From: Anaeramoeba flamelloides
Taxonomy: Eukaryota > Metamonada > Anaeramoebidae
Length of the DNA stretch: 64,000 nucleotides
Reading direction: 5' to 3'
NCBI GenBank assembly: GCA_027625915.1
Contig: JANTQA010000057.1
Location: 806,001 to 870,000, forward strand
The notes beneath the pieces are model-generated. The model saw only the letters and a list, made by a program, of their open reading frames with translations, ran no database searches and was not told the origin of the DNA. Shown in pieces: positions 50,475-62,831 of the stretch. The first letter of the stretch is position 1. Every line of letters begins with the position of its first letter. A program made the translations under genes and the position numbers.

Positions 50475-51421
50475 TTATTTTTTTTTTTGATCATTTTTAG
50501 ATCTATTCTTCTTTTTCTTTTTCTTTTTCTTTTTATGAGAACTTTTCTCCTTACTTTTTTTTTCAGTTCCTCTCTCTTTTCTTTCCTTTTTTTTACTTTT
50601 TGCTTCACTCTTTCTCCTTCTACTTCTCTTCCTCTTTCTATCTTTGTCTTTCTCCTTTTTCTTTTCCTTTTCCTTTTTCTTTTTCTTTTTCTTTTTCTTT
50701 TTTTTTTTTTTATTTTTTGAATCTTTATGATTTTTTTTTTTCGATCCTGATTTCAATTTTTGTTCCTTTTCGAAATATTTAAAAATTTTTTCTTTTGTTG
50801 TTTCTGTAATATTCGAAAGTAGGGATACTTCTTGTTTTGAAAATTTATTTAGATCTAATCTTAAATTCGGGTTGTCGATTAAAATCTCTTGATTTCCAAT
50901 ATTTAATGATCTGTCTCCATAAGGCCTGAAATTTGGTTTTAACTCAAATCGTTCGATCGGATTATTTGGCTTGGTGGACATATCAAAATTACCCAGCTTT
51001 ACAATCCTACTTGTTTTCCTTATTTTGGATTTTTGCATGTCATGAATTAAGTTTAAAGGATCGTTGATCCTGAGATGGAATTCTTCTCTTTCAGGATCTG
51101 GTACGCCAAATAATGGACACTCCTTATCACTTGCCTCATGCCCAAATTTTTTACATTTATAACACATTACATTTCGAATCACAACACCCATGGGCTTTAC
51201 ACACAGGTTATCTACAGATGCAGTTTTTTGTTGCCTTGGTGCGTTTTTTAAAAAGGGAAACTTTTCAAATAATGGTATCTTGGAGGCATCGCGGCGTGTT
51301 AATTGCTTTTCCTTTTCGGTCTCTTGGAAAATCGTTTTTCCTTCCAGAGTAATGCTTTTTGGTTCGTTTTTTAATTCTTTTGAGTTATGGTAAGATTTGT
51401 TTCTTTGAGAACTTTTATGTT

Positions 51422-51453
<32 letters not shown>

Positions 51454-51599
51454 CAATTTTGTTTTTAATAAACAAAAAAAAGAATGATTAATACATTGAT
51501 TAAAAATGGTGTTTGAATTAGAAAAAGAAAGAAATACGTTGGCAATATGTTTTTAAATTCTTTTTGGTCGACATTAATTTTTGGATTATTTAGATTCAT
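50475..51599 (-). CDS. RP9/CIR-like zinc-knuckle nuclear protein, 2 exons
   Basis: Proposed exons 51599-51538 and 51411-50475 give 332 residues. The zinc knuckle C104-x2-C107-x4-H112-x6-C119 (CYKCKKFGHEASDKEC) followed by PLFG, preceded by a FLKNAPR segment and VRN-like VIRNVMC, is the signature shared by RP9 (PIM1-associated protein) and CIR. EEFHLRINDPLNLIHD after it matches RP9 best (EQFRV..EDPMYDII). The C-terminal third is Lys/Glu/Arg-rich, as in both families. These are nuclear proteins linked to splicing and transcriptional corepression. Exon 2 is open upstream of the first in-frame ATG (51191), and that region holds the conserved APR segment, so the true start lies further up. The ATG exon at 51599 (MNLNNPKINVDQKEF) joins in phase through GTATTT...A31...CATAAAAG. 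Exon 1 is inferred; the zinc-knuckle part is firm. Confidence 0.8.
51423..51453 (-). repeat. A31 run before the exon 2 acceptor of the RP9-like gene
   Basis: 31 consecutive A on the coding strand, about 10 nt before the proposed AAAAG acceptor. Comparable runs precede the DOCK acceptor (A28, 40443-40471) and the PH-WD40 exon 2 acceptor. Confidence 0.9.
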
Positions 51600-52102
51600 T
51601 GGATGATTAAAATTGAAGAAAACAAAAAAATGACTTTCGAAGATATACAATCACTACAATAAATCTGATGACTTTTACAAAGAGGATCATTTTTGCAACC
51701 CATTACTCTCTTTAAAGGTGTTGGGAAGTGTTTGAAAGGTTTTTAAATTGTCTGAAAATGTTTGAAAGTAAAAAAGTGCAGAAAGATTGATAAAAGTCAT
51801 AAGACCTTTTATAGTGAATATAATTGTTGACAAATGTAAATTCAAATAAAGCATTGATCTATTCATCATTTGATCTTCTTTCAGAGGTAACCATCTTTAG
51901 CATAATTAATTCTTCATTTAAATATATTGTTTTAAGCTACAAGAGTCTCACAAAGAGAAGGCTCAAAAACAAGTCTGATGTTATTGAGTACAAAAGGAAA
52001 TCACCTTTAGATTCAATATCGTTCAAATGTCTCTAAAAAATCGTTTAGCAAAAAAGGAGTACTATTTGTTGATCCTCATCAATTAAAAATGATTATGTCT
52101 TA

Positions 52103-52560
52103 CTGTTGAGAGAAAAATGTTGTATACAGAAAAATGGTTGGACACTGTTTTTAATTGGGAACATTAGTAAAATTGATTTTTAAATCCTATTGATAACTAA
52201 TTGAATTTTATAACAATCCGGGTTTAAAGGTGTTACAAGTTCATTAATCTGTGGTTTGTGTAGAATACTCATTTGAAAGGTTGATAACTAAAGTAGATCA
52301 TGCTATTTTAACAAAAATCCAAGTTTTGGTAAAGTTTACAATTAATTCTGAAAATGGTAATTTTTAAACTTGCTTTAGATTATCAGAGATAAGGTTTTGA
52401 AAAAGTAGAATTACATTAATCGTTATTCGAACAAGTAGATTATTGTTATTTTCTTTGGTTATTTCTCAAACGATTGAAATTAAAAATCATTTTCAGTAAT
52501 TTTCCCAATTAAAATTGCTGTCCAACTATTTTTCTCTGTCAAACATTTTTCTCTCAACAG
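52103..52560. mobile_element. Element F copy 2, PIF/Harbinger-like MITE (458 bp)
   Basis: Ends CTGTTGAGAGAAAAATGTT and AACATTTTTCTCTCAACAG are perfect inverted repeats over 19 bp. TTA flanks both sides. The interior matches 36016-36456 inverted. TTA duplication suggests PIF/Harbinger. No coding capacity. Confidence 0.85.
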
Positions 52561-53034
52561 TTAATTTCCAATCCAATAATGAATAAATAAGGTACATTGG
52601 TGTAAATAAGCCGTGTTGACAACCTTTAACCCATTACTAAAATTTAACTCGTATTTTTTTTTCAGACTTGGGTATTTGAAGATAGGAAGACACTCATATA
52701 TTCTTGGTTCAGATTTAAATTGACTTTAGAGGTTTGATCTTTGATTCGTCGAAATGATTCAATTAAATTAAATGCTTTTGTTTCAAAAATTTCGTCATAT
52801 TTACACAAAATTTCTGGGATTAAATGATTTTAAAATCAAAATTCAAAAAAAGAAATTTTGCTCATTTTTTTGTCAAAAAATTACATTTTAATCTTTCAAT
52901 ATCTTCATAATTCTCTTTTAAGATTTATTTTAAGAGCTCTATTTCTTGTTTATATACTGTTTCCACGCCATTGATTGGTTTCTTTTATTTCTAGAGCCAG
53001 CCAATATTTTTTGTATGAGTTAAATTTTAGTAAT

Positions 53035-53733
53035 CACTACAAGGAAAATTTAAATACCTAAAATTAAAATTAGCCAAAAATATATATTGGATTTCAGTTA
53101 TACTTCTTTTATAAATTATTTTTTCAAAGTTATCATAATTTTATGTAATAAAAAAAGGATAGCTATTAAACTCATTAAAATCCGAATACCCCCCTTTTCA
53201 AAAATGCCGACTTTTGAAAAAAAACACCTATTTTCAGGGTATTTTTTTATTGGAAAAAGTTGAAATGAATTATTTTTTGATTGAACATTAAGATTGAAAA
53301 AAAAATAAATGTTAAAGCAATTTGCAGAAAAAAACCGGGAACGTATATAAAAACTCGAACATGGAGAAAAATAAAATGATAAAAAATATTCCAAAAACAG
53401 ATAAAAAATCAGATTTTCAATTTAATTGAGCAATATCTTTTGATTGAAATATTTTGTTCTATTTTCAAATTGAAAAATATGTTTCCTTTTAGACTAGTAA
53501 AAAAATACTTGAAAATTATCTCTCTACTAAGTCAATTAAAAAATTCAAAAATTTTACAATTAAAAATGAAAAAAATATTACTGAAAAATTTCATTTTTTT
53601 TTCATTTCCTATTAATATCTATTAAAGTTGTAAACCTTATTGAAAATTTTTATGTATAATAATGTTTATTAATGAGTGTATTTCAAAAATACAAAATTTA
53701 GTTTTTTTTTTTGAAAAAATTTTCCTTGTTGTG
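53035..53733. mobile_element. CACTA-like non-autonomous element, copy 3 (699 bp)
   Basis: Begins CACTACAAGGAAAATTT and ends AAATTTTCCTTGTTGTG (one mismatch). AT flanks both sides. Same orientation as copy 1 and close to it over the full length. No transposase. Confidence 0.87.
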
Positions 53734-54461
53734 ATGGGTTAAAATAAAAAACACAGGTTATTTACACCACTGTAGTGTTCTTCAAGAACAAAAATAAGAA
53801 ATTACTTCAACATTAAAACCAAACAAACCAAAGTCCCAAATTCCAATCTATTTGATTCTAAACCTTATTTGTAAAAGAAACAAAAAATGGGAAAATAAAG
53901 GAAAAAGTTTTTCCTATTTTTGGAATTTTTCAGTAATTGAATGTATCTTTTGTTAAAATCAACATGTGAGTGAAAATACAACTGGTTGTTTGGTTGTTGA
54001 TCATTTCAGATTTAAAAAGTTCTTAGTTATTCAAAAATAAACAAAATCTGTATTGAAAAAAAAATACTCCCAAAAAAAAAAAGGTTTTTTTCTATTTAAA
54101 AATATTCCAAATTTCTAATTTTCTTCTTTCCTAATTTAGGGAGTACATACACACAACAGCACTTCGATTACTTTTCATAAGATATTAAGTTTTTAAAGGT
54201 AAAATCCAAAATATTTTTTAACTTCTTTTGCTCGATTCCCCTTTTTTTTTTTAATTGTCAATTTTCAATGTATTAGAATTTGCAAAAGATGAAACTAATG
54301 AAAATTAGAGATTACCATTTAACTTTGTTTGGTTTTAACGGATTTATTAAATAAAAAAAAATTTCATTTTTTATTGAGCATTTTTGGTTTTTTTCAAAAA
54401 ATTTAATTTTTCAGTTGCGCCCTTTGTAGAACAGTTTTGATAAAAAAAAAAAAGGACAAAA

Positions 54462-57400
54462 ATGTTTCTAGTACCAAGAATAACAAAAATTCAAAATCTC
54501 AAGTACTATCCAAACGGATCCATTGACAACATAAATTCTGATGAATATGAAAGCCAACAACAAGAGGCTTTAATTTTTATGAAGCAAATCTTCCAATATG
54601 ACAATTTGACCTTTGAAGAAGCATTTTCCCCTGATTGTTATCATTTGTTAAACTTAATAAACGTCTTGTTTCCATGTGGATTCAATGAAATTATTAAAAC
54701 AAGCAATATTCAAAAATTGGTTGAAGAAAACCTGAAGGAATATTTGATGCAATTAAAAAGCATTAAATATCGTGTCGAAAACTTTCCAAAAGAAGAATAT
54801 ATACAATCAGACAAAGTAGGGATTAAAAAAATTGTCTCAACGATTTTGCATCTCAAATCTGAATATGAACAGAATGGGATCCAAAGAAAGGAGCAAGATG
54901 AGAGCAGGGTTTTTTATGTTGAACACAAATCTCTTGATAATTTAAAAAGCACGCAAACCCATGGAATCAATCCATTTTTAACAAACCAAAAGAACTACAA
55001 GAAATATCAATCCGCCAAAAAGACTAAAATGAGGAACATTTTTTATTTAAAAGAAAAAAGCCAATGGAATTTTTTAAAAAAAAGAAGTGAACAATTAGGG
55101 TACCCATTGACAGACGGTGATTCAGATTCAAGTGAGAGCGAGAGTGAGAGTGAGAGTGAGAGCGAGAGCGAGAGTGAGAGTGAGAGTGACAGTGAGAGCG
55201 AGGGCGAGGGTGAGAGTGAGAGTGAGAGTGACAGTGGGAGTGAGAGTGAGAGTGAGACCGAGAGCGAGAGTGAGGATAAATTTGGTTTTGGATCGATGTT
55301 AAACTCAGAGTCTGAGTCTGGAGATTCCAGTAAAAAAAAAAAAACCAAAAAAAAAAGAAATAAAGCTGGTCTTAAAAAATATAAACAAGATGATTGGGAC
55401 CAAGTAAATATATCCAAAGTTTCTGTCGAAGAAAAAAAAGAAAGGAAATCAGGTTCGAGTGATTCTCGAAGTAGCAGTTCTGGTGGTAATGAATCAAATA
55501 GTTCAGGTGAAGAAGAATGGGCCAACCAATCATTTTCTGATCCTTCAATTTCTGATTTTTCTCTAAGTAATGATGAAAACGATAAAGACTTTTTAAATGA
55601 AAGTAATGGAGACGACGAGTCCATTTCTGATTCGTCTAATCCTAGATCTTCAGATTTTGATTTCTCTTGGTTAACAAATAATAAGACCAATGAAAAAAAA
55701 AAAACTTCTTCAAAGGATAAAGATGATTGGCCAAGCTTTGGGATTAATAACAACAACAAAAAGAAAGCTGACAAAACAAAATCAAAATCCAACGGACGCT
55801 ATAGCAATAAAAGCAAAAGAAGGAAAAAGGGAGAAACATCGGATGAATTTGATAGTTCTGATAGTTTTGATAGTTATAATTCTTCAATTTCCGAGAATTC
55901 ATATGATTCTTCAGATTCTTTAGATTCTTCGGATCACGGTTCGAAATTTCAGAATAAAAATGTAAAACGAAATAAAGAAAAAGAAAGACAAAGAAAAAGA
56001 GAACAACAAAAACAAAGGCAGCGACAAAGGCAAAGGGAACAACAAAAACAAAGGCAAAAGCAAAGAGAACAACAAAGACAAAAGCAAAGACAACAACAAA
56101 AACAAAGGCAAAGGGAAAAGCAAAGGCAAACCAAAAGATCAGAACAAAATAGAAGAAACAAGCCTCTGAACACAGCAAAAAATAATCGAAATAAAAATCT
56201 CAAAAAAAATAATATTAATACCAAATACCCCAAAACACAGCCAAATAAATATAATAAAAGAAAACCACAAAATAAAAAACCAAATCCAATTCCAAATCAA
56301 AGAAATTTTAAAAGGATCCCATTCCCAATAAACCAAAAGAACCATTTTATCAAATGTGACATTAAACAAATTTTTAAACCAATGTTAAACAGAAACTTAA
56401 AGAGTAACAAAACCACAAAAGACCCCAGAAAAATAGCCTTTTTACATTTAATTTTCCATGCAATTAATACTCTTCATAAGTGGAGATCTAACGATCAAAT
56501 TTCCTCTCAAAATTTTTCTGATAAATATAGTTATACAAATATTTATAAAACTTGTATTAAAGCTAATAAAGCCGCATTAAATTTTAGACGAAAAGGATCT
56601 GTATTATTTGATATCAAAGTAGCCAAAAACTTTTCAACAAAGTTTCATCCAGGGCAACTAGAATTAACCACCGGGAAATTAATTCTATCATTAAATAAGC
56701 ACCAGAAAAAAATAATTACAAAGCAAAATCTTAATAATTATCAAATTCAATTATCAATACAAAGCAAAACATTAAAAACAATTAATCTAAAGCCTCTACG
56801 CTCAAACAGTACCACTTCATATTCAATTAATTTCACGTACACAAAAGATGTTATATTAGCAATTATGACGCTGGGTCATTTTTTCATTGCCTCAAATTCT
56901 CCAAAAAATTCCAACAATAATAATAAACAAACGAATAGAAATAATAATAGACAAGCAAATCGAAATAATAATAAACAAACAGGTAGAAATAATAATAAAC
57001 AGACAAATAGAAATAATAATAAACAGACAAATAGAAATAATAATAGACAAGCGAATAGAAATAATAATAAACAAACAAATAGAAATAATAATAAACAACC
57101 GAATAGAAACAATAAACAAGCAAATCGAAATAATAATAAACAAACAAGTAGAAATAACAATAAACAGACAAGTAGAAATAATAATAAACAAACAAACAGA
57201 AATAACAATAAACAAACAACTAGAAACAATAATAAACAAAAGAATAGAAATAATCAGAAGAAAAACAATACTAAGCAGCTACCCACCAAAAAGTCGAAAC
57301 CGAGCCAGAGACATAAGCAGGGTAAGAATGGAAATAATAAGGATAATCAAAAATCAAAACGTAACGATTATTATTCAAATTTAGAAATCCCCCCATTAGC

Positions 57401-57818
57401 TGCCCCAAATAAGAAATTTTTAAATAAAATGTCAAGTATAGAAAATGTAGATTTTGATGATAACCCACAAGAAATATTAAATGGGTATCTAAGAAATGGC
57501 GGGGTTAATTTCTTATGTGCTATTTTAAACAATTCAAAAAAAGGTGCACTTCCCGGCTTTATTAAAATTAGGAAATCTAAAATAATGGTTGGCTTTGAAA
57601 AAAGCACCGTTTTCAAAATACCTTATTCATCAATGCCAAACGTTATAAAGCATAAAGATAATGATTCAATATTTTTGGTAGAATGGACAAAAAAATCTAC
57701 ATGTTCTGCTACCTCACAACCAATAGTTAAATTCATATGTTCGAGAACTCTAGAAAGAAGTTTAATTACACATACTATGAAGTATTTTATCAAAAATTGG
57801 AAACAAAACCAGAATTAA
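54462..57818 (+). CDS. CH-domain-like protein with long low-complexity linkers
   Basis: Single exon, 1,118 residues, starting at the first ATG after in-frame stops. Residues about 30-135 ([10 protein letters not shown], then [25 protein letters not shown] and [11 protein letters not shown]) have the pattern of a calponin-homology domain: a Leu-rich first helix, LINxLxP, an ENL helix and a final VxxxLxxL helix. CH domains bind actin or act in Rho/Ras signalling. Next come a Ser-Glu dipeptide tract (about 223-270), Ser/Asp- and Lys-rich linkers, and a Gln/Arg coiled stretch (about 505-560). The region 655-815 holds [17 protein letters not shown]. An RNNNKQTN octapeptide array (about 820-930) follows, then a C-terminal domain (about 985-1,110) with [17 protein letters not shown]. 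The two C-terminal regions look like paired PH/GRAM-like beta domains, which is an inference. Likely a cytoskeletal adaptor. Confidence 0.75.
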   Translation: MFLVPRITKIQNLKYYPNGSIDNINSDEYESQQQEALIFMKQIFQYDNLTFEEAFSPDCYHLLNLINVLFPCGFNEIIKTSNIQKLVEENLKEYLMQLKSIKYRVENFPKEEYIQSDKVGIKKIVSTILHLKSEYEQNGIQRKEQDESRVFYVEHKSLDNLKSTQTHGINPFLTNQKNYKKYQSAKKTKMRNIFYLKEKSQWNFLKKRSEQLGYPLTDGDSDSSESESESESESESESESESDSESEGEGESESESDSGSESESETESESEDKFGFGSMLNSESESGDSSKKKKTKKKRNKAGLKKYKQDDWDQVNISKVSVEEKKERKSGSSDSRSSSSGGNESNSSGEEEWANQSFSDPSISDFSLSNDENDKDFLNESNGDDESISDSSNPRSSDFDFSWLTNNKTNEKKKTSSKDKDDWPSFGINNNNKKKADKTKSKSNGRYSNKSKRRKKGETSDEFDSSDSFDSYNSSISENSYDSSDSLDSSDHGSKFQNKNVKRNKEKERQRKREQQKQRQRQRQREQQKQRQKQREQQRQKQRQQQKQRQREKQRQTKRSEQNRRNKPLNTAKNNRNKNLKKNNINTKYPKTQPNKYNKRKPQNKKPNPIPNQRNFKRIPFPINQKNHFIKCDIKQIFKPMLNRNLKSNKTTKDPRKIAFLHLIFHAINTLHKWRSNDQISSQNFSDKYSYTNIYKTCIKANKAALNFRRKGSVLFDIKVAKNFSTKFHPGQLELTTGKLILSLNKHQKKIITKQNLNNYQIQLSIQSKTLKTINLKPLRSNSTTSYSINFTYTKDVILAIMTLGHFFIASNSPKNSNNNNKQTNRNNNRQANRNNNKQTGRNNNKQTNRNNNKQTNRNNNRQANRNNNKQTNRNNNKQPNRNNKQANRNNNKQTSRNNNKQTSRNNNKQTNRNNNKQTTRNNNKQKNRNNQKKNNTKQLPTKKSKPSQRHKQGKNGNNKDNQKSKRNDYYSNLEIPPLAAPNKKFLNKMSSIENVDFDDNPQEILNGYLRNGGVNFLCAILNNSKKGALPGFIKIRKSKIMVGFEKSTVFKIPYSSMPNVIKHKDNDSIFLVEWTKKSTCSATSQPIVKFICSRTLERSLITHTMKYFIKNWKQNQN
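55126..55276 (+). repeat. GAGAGT/GAGAGC repeat coding (Ser-Glu)n
   Basis: About 25 hexamers with a few GAC, GGC and GGG variants, in frame in the CH protein. Open on the opposite strand too. Confidence 0.9.
56930..57250 (+). repeat. 24-bp minisatellite coding RNNNKQTN units
   Basis: About 13 in-frame units of AATAGAAATAATAATAAACA type with K/R and T/A/P/S variants. Open in most of the six frames, hence many spurious frames. Such an array can change length by slippage or unequal exchange without breaking the gene. Confidence 0.9.
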
Positions 57819-60800
57819 TATATTCTTCTTTTTTTTTTTTTTTTTTTAGATGTTAATAAGAATTATACATAATTGTGTTAACATAAGAAGTTTTTTTTAA
57901 TTTTTTTTAGAAATACTCTAATTTTTTTAAGAATTATTAAATAATAAATCTAGTTTTGATTTAAAATTAATAAAGTTTCACCTATCTTATTTTTTTATTT
58001 TTTTCTTGTTCTGAAAATCTTTTGTATACAATCATGTTTACTCTTTAAGAAATAATTCTTTTTGTATATATTTATTAAGTGACCCATTATTACCTTTATT
58101 ATTTGATTTTATTTCTCATTTTCTAATCCGAGTCTTTAAATCATTGTTAAATTTTTGCTGATGATTTACTTTTAAGAAGAGAAGGAAAAATAATACAAAT
58201 AAATTATCATGTTGAATTTAAAGATAAAATAATAAGAACTTTTGGTAAAATCCAAATAATAAATTATAAAAACTTTGATTCAAAAAGTACTTTTAGATTT
58301 TGAGATTAATGAATTAGTACCACTAAAGTATACTGTTATTGCGTGTAAATGATATTAGTGCTCCGTTGATGAAAAAGTTTCTCAAATGACTCAAAAAAAT
58401 CTATTTTAAATATTATTGTTAATACTTTATCATTTTTTAACTAATGATTACTATTAAAAATTTCTCTATTGTAATTTTTTTTTAAATCCCTTTTCCAAAT
58501 CTAAAAATAGATTGTAAAATTATAGTATTTGGGTATTTAAAAATTTATATTCAGAACCTCCATTTTTAATTATTTTTTTAATTTTTATTAATTTCAAGAT
58601 TTATTCAATAATTATCAATTTAAAAATCACAAATACCGGTTAATTTTCTTTCCCTTTTACCAAAACTAGTTGTAATCTCAACACATTTTCCAAGATTTGA
58701 GAAATAATTGGTCAAAAAAATCTATGAGGTTAATTCTTTAATTTTTTAACAACTGACAAATTTATAAATAACTAATCTACATTTCGTGATAAATTTTAGA
58801 AAGATATTTTGCAACTTTGAGGTCTGAATATTGATAATTCAACTTATAAATTTGTGAAAAAGTATGCATTTTTTTCCTGAAATTCTTGAATTTTTTACTA
58901 ATACAAGAATCATTTTTAATTGATTAGAGCAATTTTTATTCTTACTTATCCAAATAATTTTTTTAGAGTAATCTGACTATGGTGAAATAATATGATTTAT
59001 ACTTAGTAACAACATATTTGATCATATAATTCTCTTTTGTAGATGCTAATCTGTTTGATGAATAAAAAAAAAACATTTCATTTTGAATTATAATAAAGTG
59101 AAAACCAATTTCACCATTTATTAATATTCTTCAACCGAGTAATTTCACTAATAGATCCAAAAATCACTTCTTAAAAGTAAAACACAGTGATACTTGAATT
59201 TATTCATATATCCTATTTTCCCAAACTGAAATTAATTTCAAGATATTCCAGTAATCATGTTGTGCAATATGAATAACTTCTGACAAATACCATATTATAC
59301 AAATTTATTGAATTATGGTAATATTGATCATTTTTTAATGGAGTTACTAAGTGAAAGAGAATAATTAATATTACATTCAACACCCAGGAGTATAAAATAA
59401 AATTTTAAATTATTTTTACCTTTTTTATGTATATTTTTTAGGATAATATTTCTTAATGAATATATATCCCCAAGAAAATTTTATTTAACAAAAAAGTTTT
59501 TATTATTTTAAAATTAAAATATAGTTTAATTGGAAATATTTAAAATGTTTGAAAAAAATTATCATTAAAATTAAAATTATTAATGTAATATAAAATTTTT
59601 TTCACTGGTATCAATAAATCATTTTTTAGTTGATGAAAAGAATTACCTTAAAAAATAAAGTAAAATTCGATACATTGATATTTATTCAAAAAAAAAAAAA
59701 AAAAAAAAAAGCTGTAAAATTGGTAAAACATATAGTAAAAAACTTTTTATAATGAATCGACCCCGATTAAAAATTTGCAGTTTATTTTTCCTCTATTTGG
59801 AATTAATTTGTATATTTATAAAGAAAAGAATGGTTATGTGAGTTTCTTCTTCTTTAAAGTTCTGATCATTAAAGTATGGAAAGTTTTGTTTTACCTCAAA
59901 ATGTTATTCTGCAATTTTCAATTTTTAGTGTTTCTTCATTAGGTAATATATCCTCTTATCTTGGAAATATTTCAAAACTAAAGCAATATTTAAAGAGGTG
60001 TGTTGTTATAGCTGTTGTTGGGTGTGAGTTTTGGAGATCATTTGTATTTTCTCTCTTTAAAAATTTTGTTTTTTTGGTTTTTTTTATTTGTCAAAAATTA
60101 CTTTGATTTTTAAAAAGTTTTTAATTTGACAAATAAATTTAAAAATTGAAAAAGAGTTATATAAAATACTCAAAATGAATTATACCTTGATGAAATTGAA
60201 TTAGTATATAAAAAAGATTTATTTCAGATATCTAAGAATACTTATTATTGTATAATTTTTTAGATTGTAGAATGGGATTATTTTTACAATAAAATCCCTT
60301 TATTTAATATTTTGAAGAGTAGATAGATCTTGGATTTTTCTTCTTATAATTCTAGTAGTATTTGGGGTAACAAAATCAAATATAGAATTTTATCAAAATT
60401 GGTTCATTATTAAAGAATTGTCAAAAAAGATCGAGGTCGATTCAATGTGAGAAATAAATTGAATATTATCATTCCTTTTCTATGAAAAAATGGAAAAAAT
60501 TTTAGATATCTACTGAAAAAAATTTAATAATAAATTTATGATTTGATCATATTTTTTTAACACTTTGCTTAAATAAAAAAGTACATGTCGGGAAGATATA
60601 AATAATATATATATATTAAAATTTCATTTTGTTGGGGTGAGAGACTGCCCCCTCACAAATTTCGAATCAAAAAATAAAAAAATCTCTATAAATACTCAAT
60701 TATTTTTATTTGAAACAAAAAAAAACAAACTAATTAAATCTCATTAAATAATAAAATTTCATTATTATATTTTTTTAAAATGCTCAACCAACTCTTAATA

Positions 60801-60933
60801 ATAGCAACAACAAAAAAAAATAATTTTTTTTTTTATTTTTTATTATTAAACGTAATTGAAAAAACAAAATTAAAAAATAATAGAAAAAAAAAAATATTAA
60901 TTATAAACCAAAGAGAAGATTATTAAATTATTT
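57819..60933. other. Intergenic between convergent CH and BEACH genes
   Basis: AT-rich, with a T run just after the CH stop and an A20 run near 59690. Element C copy 2 lies at 59753-60444. The frame 59876-60106 lies inside that element and is not supported as a gene. Confidence 0.55.
59753..60444 (+). mobile_element. Element C copy 2, uninterrupted (692 bp)
   Basis: Begins TGAATCGACCCCGATTAAA and ends GATCGAGGTCGATTCA, inverted repeats of each other. The interior matches both flanks of the nested insertion at 24240-25632 in inverted orientation. No transposase; superfamily unassigned. Confidence 0.75.
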
Positions 60934-62831
60934 TTAATTTTCTCCGATGATCGAATGAATAGATTTAAATTCGTGTATTAGTAAATACCCATTTTTAAAT
61001 CCCATTATAATAAATAGGTCGTTTGGTGATAGATTTAAAGAAGTTATCGAAGAACCAAAATCAACATTTTTAATTAAATTAAAATTATGCAATAAATAAA
61101 TTTGTAAGAAACCATTTTCAGTACCGCATATTAAAAATCTATTATCTTTTGTAATTATCCAGCAATTAATTTTTAAATTTAAAGACAAACTATTAATTAA
61201 CCTGCCATTTATTGTATATAACGAAAGAATGTTTGAATAAGTTAATATATTTTTATGCTTTGTAAGTTGTAAAGACAAAATGGGGTGATTATCAGTTAAT
61301 ATATTAAAGGATTTAATATATCTACCATTTCTTATGTTATGGATGATACATTTACCCTTTATTGAACAAGAAACGACAATATCGAGGTCCGAATTTAAAG
61401 CTACGGATACAATTTCATCTGAGTGTCCATATAATATTTGTACAGTTTTTTTTGGTATACCCTTTTTCAATTTCCAAATGATAATTGTTGTATCCTTGGA
61501 AGCCGTTGCTAACAATTTGCTATTAGTGAAATGATCCAAAGTTAAACAAGTGACAATGTCTTTGTGGGAATTTATTGATTTTATTATACACCCATTTTCC
61601 AAATTTAATAATTTAAATGAATTGTCCCAAAATCCACAACAATAAAATATTTTTTTCTTTAAAGAAAAAGCAAAATTATTTAGTAAATTCTTCATATTTC
61701 GATCAAAGGAATAACCAATTCTATTATTTTTTATTGGGGCAAAAAAGTCATTTATTTCTTGCTTAGATGTTGATGAGGTCAAAATTTTTGTCAATATTGT
61801 TTCTTCTTCAGTATTTCCACCTTCTTCTCCTTTTCGATCACCTTCGCTTTTACATTGACCTTCGTCTTCGCCTTTACCTCCACCTTCACCTTTACCTTCA
61901 CCTTCGCCTTCTTTCCCTTTCCCTTTCCCCTTTTGCTGTTGTTTGGATTGAAATATTACTTTTTTGACTTTGACTAATTGTTCTTTTTTTATTTGATTAT
62001 TTTGTAATTCTCCTTCTTCTATTTCTTGATCCTCATCATCTAGTTTTAATTGTTCTTGGTTTTTTAAAAACAAATTGTAATTCAATTTATATATTTTCCA
62101 ATTCCTTTCCTTATCAAAGGATATGATTTTTAAGGAAATATTATTATTGTTGTTAAACAATTGAGACAACTCTTTGATGTTAATCAGATTATTTGAAATT
62201 TTACTTGAATCGATGAATAAATAAGACCAGATTATCGGATAATTGGAACAATTGAATTTAAAAGTATAATCTTTGATATTTATTAAATCTTGGTGCCTTG
62301 GCAAATAATCAATTGGTGAAGTGAAATTAAAGCATTCCTTTGTTGTTAACCTTTTTGGATGTGGCTTTAGAAATAATTGGGATGGTGTTTGTCCAAAATT
62401 TTCAATTTGATCTAAAATGGATTTCTTTTCGATTGGATCTTGAATTTTATCAATATCGACTGCATTTTCATATGTTAAATAATAAAATACATTTACAGCT
62501 CTTTCCGCCTCTTCACCAGTTTGCTTATATCCAAATATTAAATCAATCCATTCATGCAAATGTTCGCTTACATAATCAGATTCCAAAGCTTCTCTATTAA
62601 TTCTAATAAATTCTTCTGGTGAGTTATTTGCCCATGGTGGTAACTCAACGTCATTTATTTTTTTTCCTTTCTGAGTAATTCCTAAATCAAAATTATTGGA
62701 ATTTTCAAAAAATTCTGGTAAATAAAAAAATTCTGGAATTAATTCTTTGACATCTCCCTGGGTATTGATACAATTTCTCCATGCATCTGGTACAGAATCA
62801 AACAATCGATCAGCCCTATCAAATTGACCAC
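60934..62831 (-). CDS. BEACH-WD40 protein, C-terminal part (last exon)
   Basis: The last 631 residues of a BEACH protein (neurobeachin/LYST-like). These large proteins act in vesicle traffic, lysosome size control and receptor recycling. The exon opens at a CAG acceptor (62832) with GGQFDRADRLFDSVPDAW, the standard middle of a BEACH domain, and continues DVKELIPEFFYLPEF, LPPWANNSPEEFI, LHEWIDLIFGYKQ and FGQTPSQLF..PHP. A charged Gly/Glu/Lys linker (about 290-340) follows, then WD40 blades (DTTIIIWKL, GHSDEIVSVAL, NGFLQIYLL) to the stop. No start codon belongs at this end; TTG at 62805 is internal. The first half of BEACH and any PH-like domain must lie upstream. I found no such exon in 62832-64000, so a long intron runs to or past the window edge. 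Confidence 0.92.

Larger units (their letters stand above)
51600..54461. other. Intergenic with two MITEs
   Basis: Between the divergent RP9-like and CH-protein starts. It contains element F copy 2 and CACTA-like copy 3. Frames at 51687-51869 (-) and 51824-52036 (+) have no recognisable domain. Confidence 0.6.

Noticed and set aside
55043-55792. A 249-codon frame on the minus strand inside the CH protein
   Set aside because: Antisense of the Ser-Glu and Ser/Asp-rich tracts; composition explained by the repeat.
56876-57384. Several overlapping frames on both strands
   Set aside because: All arise from the 24-bp RNNNKQTN minisatellite, which has no stops in most frames.
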